DNA of 64,000 nucleotides from CAJQPP01 sp963793465 (GTDB lineage Bacteria > Planctomycetota > Planctomycetia > Pirellulales > Pirellulaceae), in the NCBI GenBank assembly GCA_963793465.1, contig CAWCAJ010000003.1, positions 248,001 through 312,000 on the forward strand, written 5' to 3'. The translations under genes and the position numbers were made by a program. The notes under the pieces are model-generated. The model saw only the letters and a list, made by a program, of their open reading frames with translations, was not told the origin of the DNA and did no database searches. Below are positions 46,909 to 55,563 of this stretch, one piece after another (the stretch's first letter is position 1; each line of letters begins with the position of its first letter).

Positions 46909-46964
46909 GATCCGTGGTCGTATTTGCCAACACCGTACACCCACCTAACAGATGATTTGCAACC

Positions 46965-48179
46965 ATGAGTGATTTGTTCAAAACCCTGCGGTTAGCGTTA
47001 TATGTTGTTGCGCTGCCATTGGCCGTCACGGCCGTTGTTTCTGCGGAATCATTGCTGACCGTTCAGGACGGAATCATCAGCGATACCGACATGGAAGTTA
47101 GTACATCCACAGCACCCGCCGCTCTGGATGCGGCTCATGGTCAAGTGAACCATGTCTTGCACATCGATGCAGCTGGGGGCGTCTCTGGTCAAATCATGAA
47201 TCGCGGTGAGGCTGGATTCTACGGAGCCTCCGGAATGGACGTGACGCTGAATCGGCAAGGCCGTGTCGTGGCATCGTCCACCACTGGTTCCGACGGCGTG
47301 TTCCGCTTCGACAACGTGCCCGCGGGAGCCTACTCGTTTATCGCGACTTCGGAATCCAACATCACCACCTTTGGTGTTTATGTTTTCGAAGGCGCAGGAC
47401 CTGCCGACAACGAAGTTCAGTTCAGCGTCGCTGCGACCGACTCGAATACCTCGCGTGTCCGCGACATTCTGAATGACGATGTCAAATCGGTTAGCTACAA
47501 GTACTTGCCTGAAGAATCAGAAGTTGTGGTTTCCAGTGTGGCCAGCCAGGTCGTCCAGAACCCGGACGGCTCCGTCAATGGTCGCATTACTCCGCTGCTG
47601 TGGGAAGACGCCGGCCAGACCTTTGATTTGACAGGCAATCGGGTTTTCCTGTTGGACAACAGCGGAGAAGTGGCAAGTGCCAACGTGGAGGCAGACGGCC
47701 GTTACGTACTGCCCAATGTACCGGCAGGTGTGTATGACTTTGTTTCTTTTGGCCCCCACGGAGCGGCGGCTCTGTCCGTGCAAGTCATGGCCAATGACTC
47801 GGTGGCTACCGATTCTTCGGTGACCCAGTTTGCCAGCAATGCCCAGGTCGAAACGATCGCAACTCCCGGTTTTGACTGCGTGTTGTGCGAACCTACGACC
47901 GGTGGTTTGGTGAATGCCGAAACCGTGGATGTGGTTGTGGATCTGCCGCAGCAGATGGGTGGCTGCTGTGACAACGGATATGGCGGCGGCTACGGCGGTG
48001 GCGGTGGTGGCGGTGGCTTCGGTGGTGGCTTTGGCGACTTTGGCGGCCTGCTAGGTCTGGCATTGGGTGCCTGGGTTCTGTCCGAAGCTTTCGACAACAA
48101 CAACAACAATGCTCAGGTGGTTCAACCCCCCATCGTGCTGCCGCCAGTGGTGATCCCCCCTCCCACCTCCCCCTTCTAG
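46965..48179 (+). CDS. Secreted protein with carboxypeptidase-regulatory-like repeats and Gly-rich tail
   Basis: 404 residues. A signal peptide (1-27, ending VVSA) is followed by two beta-sandwich domains of the SdrD-B/carboxypeptidase regulatory type, one at about 70-150 (GVFRFDNVPAGAYSFI) and one at about 200-275 (GRYVLPNVPAGVYDFV), each closed by NVPAG. After a CVLC and QMGGCC segment there is a GYGGGYGGG-type glycine-rich stretch with a hydrophobic core (LLGLALGAWVL, possible anchor) and a Pro-rich end. It looks like a surface structural protein. A hairpin (48190-48230) without T-run follows. Confidence 0.75.
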   Translation: MSDLFKTLRLALYVVALPLAVTAVVSAESLLTVQDGIISDTDMEVSTSTAPAALDAAHGQVNHVLHIDAAGGVSGQIMNRGEAGFYGASGMDVTLNRQGRVVASSTTGSDGVFRFDNVPAGAYSFIATSESNITTFGVYVFEGAGPADNEVQFSVAATDSNTSRVRDILNDDVKSVSYKYLPEESEVVVSSVASQVVQNPDGSVNGRITPLLWEDAGQTFDLTGNRVFLLDNSGEVASANVEADGRYVLPNVPAGVYDFVSFGPHGAAALSVQVMANDSVATDSSVTQFASNAQVETIATPGFDCVLCEPTTGGLVNAETVDVVVDLPQQMGGCCDNGYGGGYGGGGGGGGFGGGFGDFGGLLGLALGAWVLSEAFDNNNNNAQVVQPPIVLPPVVIPPPTSPF

Positions 48180-48278
48180 CAAACCTTCGACGGAGTCCAC
48201 GCTATCCCTTCATGGCGTGGATTCCGTGCAGTTTGCGACATTCATCTCAAGCTTTTAATTAACACACGAGTTCTCCCC

Positions 48279-48845
48279 ATGAAAAACATCTTTGTGTTGC
48301 CGCTCGCGGTATGTCTGGTGGCCTTCCTTGCCTGCGAGGCCAATGCCCAGTACGGCACGGGTTACGTAGGGTATGGTGGCTTTGGCGGCGGTCAAGGTTG
48401 TGGCTGCGGCAACGGTGTGGACCCCCGGATGGGATATTGCCTGGAAAATGACTGTCTCGGCGGTGGCCGTGGTTGCGGCGGCGGATGTCACCGCGGTGGC
48501 GGATGTCGTGGTGGTGGCTGCGGCGGCGGATGTCAAAGCGGTGGCTGTGGCGGCGGATGTCAGAGCGGTTGTGGTGCTCAGTCGGTTCGTATTCGCGTTA
48601 CGGTTGGTCGTGGCACCACACAACCGGTGGTTCAGACCTTTTATCCTCAAGTCGGGTGTCCAGGTTGCTACGGCAATAATCCGCAACAACAGGTTCTGCC
48701 AAACGCCCAGGTGGCGCCATCGCGATCGAGCAATCGCTATTCCGGCAGCCGCAAAACGATGCCGCGAGGTTCCGCTTCGGCCGCCCGCAATCAGGGTGGG
48801 ACAACCGTACCCGCAAAGAAAGCCAGCTATCGCTACAAGTTTTAG
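48279..48845 (+). CDS. Secreted Gly/Cys-rich protein
   Basis: 188 residues with a signal peptide (1-23, ANA). Residues 30-100 are nearly all Gly and Cys in GGGC-type repeats (GCGGGC, GGGCRGGGCGGG) with His and Ser, then a short beta segment (RIRVTVGRG) and a basic tail. The multiple cysteines suggest a disulfide-linked or metal-binding surface layer component. I do not recognise a family; planctomycetes have several such wall proteins. It follows 46965 by 99 bp and ends with a strong terminator. Confidence 0.7.
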   Translation: MKNIFVLPLAVCLVAFLACEANAQYGTGYVGYGGFGGGQGCGCGNGVDPRMGYCLENDCLGGGRGCGGGCHRGGGCRGGGCGGGCQSGGCGGGCQSGCGAQSVRIRVTVGRGTTQPVVQTFYPQVGCPGCYGNNPQQQVLPNAQVAPSRSSNRYSGSRKTMPRGSASAARNQGGTTVPAKKASYRYKF

Positions 48846-48877
48846 TGAGCTTCTGGTTTCAGGATTGAATCAGGCGA

Positions 48878-48904
48878 CCCGGCAAATTCTTGCCGGGTTT
48901 TTTT
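48878..48904 (+). terminator. Rho-independent terminator
   Basis: CCCGGCAA and TTGCCGGG form a perfect eight-base stem around ATTC, followed by seven T residues. Confidence 0.94.
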
Positions 48905-48983
48905 GCGTCTGTCATCAACCGCCGATCATCAGTCGAAACGATATGGGAGCGCCGAGACCGTGGTCCTGGCCCCGGCAGCAGCT

Positions 48984-49763
48984 TCACCGAACCACTTTCT
49001 GCAGACGCTGCAGGGGCACGTAGAAACGCCGCCCGGGTGCATGGCCCGGGCATGCGGGGTCTGACACCATCACCGTGGCTCGTCGCTGAATTCCGTGGAC
49101 GATCCCGGTCATTCGATTACCCCGGTAAAGGAATTGCACGCGATCGCCGATGGAAATTCCCCAATCCGTGCGGGCAGTTTCAGCCGGCGTGAGCAGTTGG
49201 TGATTGGATTCCAAATGCCCGAACAATCGCCGCACGATACCCTTGAATCGCTGGCGGGCGCAGCTGGAATCCTCCCAAATCAGCATCTCCAGCAAGTGCA
49301 CCAACTCATGCTCAAAAATCCTCTGCAGAGCATCCAGTCGATTGGCCGTCGGCACGCCTCCCACTTTCACCGGACGGCCATCAAAATGGGTGTTGAACAA
49401 CAGGGTGGATGAGATGGCGATTTCAAAGTCGTGACTGGTTCGCTGCCGGGTATCCCGGGTTGACGCCCGCGAATCCAGGGGCGAACGTCGATAGGTGGTC
49501 ATGCCACCGGTACTGGTCATGCGGCGGGACAGGCGGAACTTCAGGGCATAGCGATCGTGTTCAAACCACGACGACAAGTGGCCTGCAAAAAAAAGTTCGT
49601 CGTAGTGACAGAACAGTTCGAAAAGATCCCGCGTTTGAATGGTCCCAAAATTGACATCCCGCAGGGCCGTGGACTCCTTCAGCAGGCGAACCGCCACCGC
49701 ACGACGCCGCCGTTGGATCTCGGCTGCATCCAGGTCCAGATTCAAAGCAAGCTGCGACAACAT
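48984..49763 (-). CDS. SprT-like zinc metallopeptidase family protein
   Basis: 259 residues. The zinc motif HELVH is at residues 152-156 (FEHELVHLLEML), with a helix-turn and later His. This is the SprT fold, related to DNA-protein crosslink proteases such as Spartan in eukaryotes, though the bacterial function is unproven. The C-terminus (about 210-259) has a small beta domain (GDRVQFLYRGNRMTG). The ATG at 49763 was taken; an upstream TTG adds 19 residues. No strong Shine-Dalgarno site is visible. Confidence 0.75.
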   Translation of the reverse strand: MLSQLALNLDLDAAEIQRRRRAVAVRLLKESTALRDVNFGTIQTRDLFELFCHYDELFFAGHLSSWFEHDRYALKFRLSRRMTSTGGMTTYRRSPLDSRASTRDTRQRTSHDFEIAISSTLLFNTHFDGRPVKVGGVPTANRLDALQRIFEHELVHLLEMLIWEDSSCARQRFKGIVRRLFGHLESNHQLLTPAETARTDWGISIGDRVQFLYRGNRMTGIVHGIQRRATVMVSDPACPGHAPGRRFYVPLQRLQKVVR

Positions 49764-49895
49764 GGCGTGGCCATCGCCTATTTGGGTGCTCAGGGCATCG
49801 AAGATGCTGCAGTTTGGCAAAGCCCCGTTGCGGGGTCAATGTGGATCGATCGGTCGGCGAGTCCACCGACAGGTACCGGACCTCGCTTCAGCCGC

Positions 49896-50561
49896 TCACA
49901 CCGTACGTCGACGTCGCATGAAGCACATGGTCAGCAACGCCAGGCAGATGCGAGCCATTCCGGGCTCCGGAATACCCTGACTGACCAAAAATCGATTGAT
50001 CGTGACTTCGCCGCCCGGCAGGGCAGTGAAGTCAAATCCCAACTGCACGGAATCGACAGCAGTAAAATCGACGCCCGCGAAGTCCGCGAAATCGACCAGC
50101 ACCCAATCCGTACCGACCGCCGGAATATCAAAGAAGACCTGGGTGTCCGATCCACCAGAGCCTACGGTGATTGAGAAAACACCATTCATGGGCTGGATCG
50201 CTCCATTTTGAGTGATCGATAGTGCGAAGTTGGTGTTACTGCCATTCTCGGTGAAATCAATCGTGCTGAATCCCTGATAGTTCAACGATCCCTGGATTTG
50301 GTCGGAGCTGCCTTGGGCAATCTGCAATCCGCTGCCAAAGCTCAAGAGACCAAATACACCACCCGCCGGAACACTTACTGTCGCTTCACGCGAGCCGCCC
50401 AAAATGGAGGGATGATTGGTGGTCCGACTGCTGCTGCCGGCACCAATCTGTGCCAATGTATCCCCCTGCGTGAAGGTATCGATCACAATGTCGGCCGTCA
50501 GTGTGACAGGAGCAAGAGTCGTCAGGAGCAAGGCGAGTGTTAGGGCGATGCGGCAGGTCAT
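49896..50561 (-). CDS. PEP-CTERM sorting-domain protein
   Basis: 221 residues: a signal peptide (1-24, ending LTADI-like), a beta-rich mature domain (SFGSGLQIAQGSSDQIQG, WVLVDFADFAGVD) and a C-terminal IPEPGMARICL, a hydrophobic helix and RRRR. This tag is used by exosortase for surface export. The start at 50561 is the ATG directly before the signal; an upstream in-frame extension is unrelated. It is the second PEP-CTERM protein in the window, and like the first has no neighbours on its strand that suggest a function. Confidence 0.85.
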   Translation of the reverse strand: MTCRIALTLALLLTTLAPVTLTADIVIDTFTQGDTLAQIGAGSSSRTTNHPSILGGSREATVSVPAGGVFGLLSFGSGLQIAQGSSDQIQGSLNYQGFSTIDFTENGSNTNFALSITQNGAIQPMNGVFSITVGSGGSDTQVFFDIPAVGTDWVLVDFADFAGVDFTAVDSVQLGFDFTALPGGEVTINRFLVSQGIPEPGMARICLALLTMCFMRRRRTV

Positions 50562-50946
50562 ACGTATCTTCTTTGCAGAAACGGTAATAACGAACAGTCG
50601 GATGCTAGGATCTGATTCGGAAAAACCTCGCCGGCCGGAAAAGCGGAACCCGGGAATTTGCACGGGAAAGGCTCTGCCAGCAATCTGATAATCGGAATCA
50701 GCCCTGCTGGCCGAAAGATCCTCAAACTTGCACCGCCAGCACCGGATGGTAAAGCTTGACGATTACACCACTGCGGGCGACCGGAACGGGGCATTCAGAT
50801 GACAGCGGACGCCATCGCTACGCAGCCTGTTTGTTCACGGTTAGCGGGTTCCGATCGGTGACGCGTCATTTGCCTGCGATAGGTTCCCCAAGATCCAGGT
50901 GGCCCGGGGGACACCTGCCTAGGAGGATACCTGCGAAGGGCAGGCA
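50562..50946. other. Intergenic region, no gene recognised
   Basis: About 385 bp between the PEP-CTERM gene and the sufS end. The short open frames have no motif. Confidence 0.45.
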
Positions 50947-52199
50947 CTAACGCAGCTTGGGGAGAATCTGCAACAGCAGATCGGCGAACTGGTGAACTTC
51001 GTCCAGCGTGTTATAGAGATAGAAGCTGGCGCGGCAGCTGGCTGCAATCTGGAAATGTTCGTGCAACGGCATGGTGCAGTGATGCCCGGCACGGATGGCC
51101 ACCCCTTGCAGGTCCAGAAGCACCGCGATGTCCTGAGCCGAAACTCCTTCCACGTAAAAACTCACAATCCCACATGTGTGTTCTGCGGCAGGCCCCAAAA
51201 TGTGCAGCCCCGGAATCGCCCGCAGTCGTTCCTGGGCGACGGCTGCCAACCGGGATTCATGCTGGGCAACACGACGCAAGTCCACGTGCTGCAGGTACTT
51301 GATGGCGGCCGCCAAACCGGCCGTCTCGGCGATGGGAGGCGTACCGGCCTCGAACCGCGCGGGCAGATCGCCAGGCGTAAAACCCTCCGTGGTGACCGTC
51401 TTGATCATACTGCCTCCCCCCAAAAAGGGATCCATGGCCTGCAACCACTCTCGTTTGCCGTACAGGATGCCAATGCCCGAGGGACCCAACATTTTGTGCC
51501 CGCTGAAGGCCACAAAATCGGCGTCCCATTGTTGGACATCGGTAACGTCATGTGGAACGTGTTGCGCTGCATCGACCATCACCAACGCGCCGAACGGTGC
51601 GCCAAGTCCACCAGATCCGCCACCGGGTTAATCGTGCCCAGGGTATTGGACACGGCGGTCAGGCCAACCATCCTGGTCCGCTCGCTCAACTTGGCGGCAA
51701 AGTCCTCGCGGTCCAATTGTCCGTCGGCTGTGAGACCGACCCAGCGAATCCGTGCGCCGCTGCGGGCAGACAGTTGTTGCCAGGGAACGATGTTGGAATG
51801 GTGCTCCATCAACGTAAGCAGAATTTCATCGCCGGACTTCAGCTGGGCATCTCCCCAACTGCGGGCGATGGTGTTGATGGCGGCCGTGGTGCCAGAGGTA
51901 AAGATCACTTCATTGGCCCGGGCTGCCCCCAGAAACCTCTGCACCGCCAGGCGGGATTCCTCATAGATCCGGGACGCTTCCTCACTCAACCAGTGGGTGC
52001 CACGATGCACGTTGGCCCAGGAATGCTCATAAAAATCCGACATCGCCTGGATCACCTGGCGGGGTCGCTGGGAGGAGGCAGCATTGTCCAGGTAGATCAG
52101 CGGCTTTTGACGGTGGATCGTCTGGTGCAGAATCGGAAAGTCGGCACGCAGGGTCAATGGATCCAGTTGGGTTTCAAATTTCAGGGAATCGGCGCTCAT
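50947..52199 (-). pseudogene. sufS: SufS-type cysteine desulfurase split by a 1-nt frameshift
   Basis: SufS takes sulfur from cysteine for Fe-S cluster assembly, using PLP. The first part (51579-52199) runs from YLDNAASSQRP through TSGTTAAINTI to DLVDLAHR; the second (50947-51585) continues VMVDAAQHVPHD, the PLP Lys in FSGHKMLG, GHHCTMPLH and the active-site Cys in ASCRASFYLYNT. Adding one A to the AA at 51593-51594 (T on the coding strand) restores AHRFGALVMVDAAQ. Both catalytic residues are intact, so only one missing base breaks the gene. It starts four bases inside the upstream gene (ATGA overlap). No sufBCD is adjacent. Confidence 0.9.
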
Positions 52200-53143
52200 G
52201 AATGGGAATCAGGCGAAGGGTGCGGCTGTCGGTTCTCCCAGTTTATACCGGAAAGCGAAGCCAGTGCTAACTGCAACGCCTGAGTTCCCGCACGAGCATG
52301 GCCCTGGGCGGCCACTGCATTGTACAGTTGGCGGGCCAGCGATAATCCCGGTAACGCCAGCCCCAGACGATCTGCCTCCTCGATGGCAATTCCCATGTCC
52401 TTGATAAAGTGCTCCACATAAAAACCGGGTTCCCAGTTATTGGCAATGATCCGTGGAGCCAGATTGGAAAGGGACCAACTGCCTGCGGCACCACTGCTGA
52501 CCGATTGCAGGACCTTTGACAAATCCAGTCCTGCCCGATGACCATATAACAGGGCCTCGCAAACACCGATCATACCGCTGGCGATGAGTGTCTGATTGAC
52601 CATCTTGGTGTGTTGGCCACAACCGGCCGGCCCCTGGTAAACCCAGGTTTGGCCCAGCAGTTTCCAAATCGGCTGCAGGGCTTGCACCACCGCCTCATCG
52701 CCACCGATCATGATCGACAGCGTAGCGGCGCGGGCTCCCACGTCTCCACCCGAAACCGGCGCATCAATGGACGACACCGCCTTGTGACGGGCGCTCTGAT
52801 AGATCTCGGCTGCCAGGCAGGGTTGACTGGTGGTCATGTCCACCATCACGTCCCCGGCCGAACAGCCAGCCAGCACCCCCTGATCTCCCAGGATCACGTG
52901 CCTGACATCCTGGGGATAGCCCACGATCGTAAACACAACGTCACTTTGTTCCGCCACCTGCTGTGGCGAGACGCACCAGTGGGCGCCGGTTTCGAGCAAC
53001 GATTGGGCTTTCTCAGGCGAGCGATTGAACACACTCAGGGAATATCCGGCCTCCTGCAAATGCCTGGCCATGGAAGCCCCCATCACTCCGGTCCCCACCC
53101 AGCCAATGCGGGTCGTTTGGGGGTCGATACGGGGAATGGACAT
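52196..53143 (-). CDS. 3-hydroxyisobutyrate dehydrogenase-like oxidoreductase
   Basis: A beta-hydroxyacid dehydrogenase of 315 residues, oxidising 3-hydroxyisobutyrate, tartronate semialdehyde or similar with NAD(P). The Rossmann motif GWVGTGVMGASMARHL starts at residue 14, the substrate motif DAPVSGGDVGA follows at about 125 and the catalytic Lys is in GCGQHTKMVNQ. The HFIKDMGIAIEEA stretch is typical. The stop overlaps the sufS start by four bases, so translation is coupled, though no metabolic link to SufS is clear. The actual substrate is undetermined. Confidence 0.9.
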   Translation of the reverse strand: MSIPRIDPQTTRIGWVGTGVMGASMARHLQEAGYSLSVFNRSPEKAQSLLETGAHWCVSPQQVAEQSDVVFTIVGYPQDVRHVILGDQGVLAGCSAGDVMVDMTTSQPCLAAEIYQSARHKAVSSIDAPVSGGDVGARAATLSIMIGGDEAVVQALQPIWKLLGQTWVYQGPAGCGQHTKMVNQTLIASGMIGVCEALLYGHRAGLDLSKVLQSVSSGAAGSWSLSNLAPRIIANNWEPGFYVEHFIKDMGIAIEEADRLGLALPGLSLARQLYNAVAAQGHARAGTQALQLALASLSGINWENRQPHPSPDSHS

Positions 53144-53872
53144 GTAGCGGTCCTTTCATGATTGGGACGCGTCTTGGGTTGGATAGCGGGCTGGCAGACC
53201 CGGGGCGGACAACGCGTTTCCTTGGCGTGTCCTGTCTCACTCGATCAAGGGTTCCGGAAAACGCACCCGGCATACACCGCAAAAAAGCCCCTCAAACTTT
53301 CACCGCCAGCAGGAGATCAAATGGGCCCTGCAACTGGCCCCCTGCAACTGGTCGGTTGCGCGGTGCGTGGGGGTGTGGCTTCAATGCGTTCCCCGGCAGC
53401 GGCAAAATGAGCGCGGCACACGCGACCCGTCTCTGCGATTGTCATTATCTTCGGTGGCCCACGGGAAGTCTGCAAGTATGTGAGTGAGGCTCCATCCGCG
53501 GTTCGGCTTATCAGCGTCAGCTTACCTGAGACAAGCCTGGGACCGTGGTCCCATTGGACAGTGAAACCAGGCCCGGGGCCGCAGGTCTGCGGCACGGGAA
53601 CCTGCACCTGGAAAAGCGCGGGCGAACCGCAGCCATGACCGGGCAGTTTGGGAAACTATTCCGGTTGTATGAATATTACGGAGCCCGTGCCGCGTGAAGA
53701 GCTCCCTTTTTCGCGAAAACAGGGGGTTTGACGGGTGTGCTTGTTAATCCGTCCACCCGCATCATGACGATATTCTGTTTCGAGTCTTTAATGTTCGTGA
53801 TAACGATTGTCGCGAAGGGAAGACCTATCCGACCCAGTATCAATCGAGTCTAACACAGGCAAGGTAGTCGTC
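53144..53872. other. Intergenic region, no gene recognised
   Basis: About 730 bp, GC-rich to the left and AT-richer towards 53873. Open frames are overlapping and unsupported. I found no repeat or clear promoter, though TTGACG near 53727 and TATTCT near 53772 are not well spaced. Confidence 0.45.
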
Positions 53873-54919
53873 ATGAAATCCCGCATTCACTTGCTCGTCG
53901 CCATCACCGCGATGGGCTGGGCCCCTTTGGCCCACGGTCAGCAGTATTACAACCAGTCCGCTCCGCAAACGATGGTGCCGCAACAACAAATTGCCCCACC
54001 GCAAACGGCTCCACAGCAAAACTGGAACAACGCGGCGTTCCGCAACACACAACCACCTGCCATCCAATACGCCGGTAACACGAACATGGTGGGTGCGGCC
54101 GGCTGCGATGCTTCCGGTAACGGTTGTGCCGGCGGCGGTTGCGACGCTTATGGCAACGGCTGCGACGGTGGCATGGGTCTTGGCAACGGCTGTGGTCTCG
54201 GCAACGGCTGTGGTCTCGGTAACGGCTGTGGTCTCGGTAACGGCTGTGGTCTTGGCAACGGCGGCGGTCTTGGTAACGGCGGCGGATACGATCCCTGTTG
54301 TCCGACACGATACTTTTCGTTTTACGGTGGCGTAGCGCAATTCCAGGATTTTGGTTTGGAGCTTTCCCTGGCGGCACCCAACCAGCCTGCCACTGAAGCC
54401 GAAGGCATTCTCAGTTCCAGCTCCGGCTGGGGACTGGGTGCAGCCGTCGGTCGCAGCCTCGGACGTCGTTTCCGTGCGGAATTCGACTTCACCTATCGGA
54501 ATGCTTCCATTGAGTCTGCCAGCCTGGCCTTGGCGGGCACTCCCGCGGGAGGCTCGATTCCTCTGGACGGCAAGATCAACACGTACTCGTTCATGCCCAA
54601 TCTGTTGTGGGATCTCAATCCCAACGGTCGCTTCAATGCCTACGTGGGCGGGGGTGCGGGTGTCTCCTTCAACAATCTGGACGTTGTGGAACCCACCACG
54701 CCGCTCGGTCTGGAATTGCAGGGTTCCTCGTTTGCCTATCAGGGCATCGTGGGTCTGTCCGCCTGTATTGGCCAGCGAGCAGAACTGTTTTTCGAGTACC
54801 GCTACTTCGCGACGGACGATCTGGAAATCGGCGCCACCACGCCAATCGGATCAGCCGGAGCCAGTGTGGACATCACTGCCAACAATTACTTCGTAGGTCT
54901 TCGCGTCAAGAGATGGTAG
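53873..54919 (+). CDS. Outer membrane beta-barrel protein with GLGNGC repeats
   Basis: 348 residues. A signal peptide (1-22) is followed by a Gln/Pro-rich linker, a six-copy GLGNGC/GLGNGG region (residues about 102-137) and a 200-residue C-terminal barrel of alternating strands, from FSFYGGVAQFQDF to FVGLRVKRW. The last residues end in an aromatic Trp, as in barrels inserted by BamA. It resembles OmpA/OmpW-like planctomycete surface proteins. The N-terminal cysteines would be oxidised outside the cell. The ATG at 53873 is followed directly by the signal peptide; a strong terminator follows the stop. Confidence 0.82.
   Translation: MKSRIHLLVAITAMGWAPLAHGQQYYNQSAPQTMVPQQQIAPPQTAPQQNWNNAAFRNTQPPAIQYAGNTNMVGAAGCDASGNGCAGGGCDAYGNGCDGGMGLGNGCGLGNGCGLGNGCGLGNGCGLGNGGGLGNGGGYDPCCPTRYFSFYGGVAQFQDFGLELSLAAPNQPATEAEGILSSSSGWGLGAAVGRSLGRRFRAEFDFTYRNASIESASLALAGTPAGGSIPLDGKINTYSFMPNLLWDLNPNGRFNAYVGGGAGVSFNNLDVVEPTTPLGLELQGSSFAYQGIVGLSACIGQRAELFFEYRYFATDDLEIGATTPIGSAGASVDITANNYFVGLRVKRW
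54176..54283 (+). repeat. 18-bp tandem repeat, six copies, in coding sequence
   Basis: The unit GGTCTYGGYAACGGCTGT encodes GLGNGC four times, then GLGNGG twice. Eighteen bases maintain the frame. Confidence 0.93.
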
Positions 54920-54956
54920 ACGCTGCGTCGGATAGGCAATTCACCTGAGACATTAA

Positions 54957-54994
54957 CAGGTAACGCGACCTCGATGCGTTACCTGTTTTTTTTT
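54957..54994 (+). terminator. Rho-independent terminator
   Basis: CAGGTAACGC and GCGTTACCTG pair perfectly around a nine-base loop, followed by nine T residues. It ends the beta-barrel gene. Confidence 0.94.
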
Positions 54995-55023
54995 GGCGCG
55001 GCTCGGGAAACTTACCCCACGCA

Positions 55024-55560
55024 TCATTCGTCAAAGGTGGGTCGTTTCAGCACTTCGCTGATCAGGATTGCCTGACGTATGCTCTGCGGATTGCTTAACA
55101 TCTCCAGCAGATCACGGGCCAGCGGGGAAACGTCCCGGGCAGTCGTGGTCGTCGTGGTGGACAGGGCCGAGCCGGTGTTGATCTTCAGGTTGCCCACGTT
55201 GTGATCGAAGGTGCTATGCAACCGGGCGTCCAGTTTGTCATCGGCCAAGGCCACTTCTTCCCCCAAGCGGGAAGCGTGCTCACTGAGGGAGCTGGTATCG
55301 ATGTGCGACCGCACGTGGTCACGGACGGACTGCCGGTAGGGATCCGGTTCCGCTGCGGACTCGCCGATAACCACGATTTCGTCATTGGTGGCCGGGCGTA
55401 ATGGAGTCCGCGGGGGAGGACTGCCGGGGCGAGGTGGCGGCGGTCGGTTGCCCGCCGGTGGCGTGGTACGATTGGCCCTGGCGGCCTGATTGGCCTGGGC
55501 TTTCTGTTGTTGGCGGCGTTGAGCCGCCATTTTCAAAAACTCTTCAATATCGCGTGGCAT
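55024..55560 (-). CDS. Hypothetical protein, disordered N-half, helical C-half
   Basis: 178 residues. The start MPRDIEEFLKMAAQRRQQQ is followed by a Pro/Arg-rich disordered region (about 30-65), a region with potential phosphorylation-type residues and a C-terminal helical domain with ALSTTTTTTARDVSPLARDLLEML. I do not recognise a function, but it lies three bases behind floA on the same strand, and such proteins accompany flotillin genes in planctomycetes as far as I recall. A role at FloA membrane patches is speculative. Confidence 0.65.
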   Translation of the reverse strand: MPRDIEEFLKMAAQRRQQQKAQANQAARANRTTPPAGNRPPPPRPGSPPPRTPLRPATNDEIVVIGESAAEPDPYRQSVRDHVRSHIDTSSLSEHASRLGEEVALADDKLDARLHSTFDHNVGNLKINTGSALSTTTTTTARDVSPLARDLLEMLSNPQSIRQAILISEVLKRPTFDE

Positions 55561-55563
55561 GGC

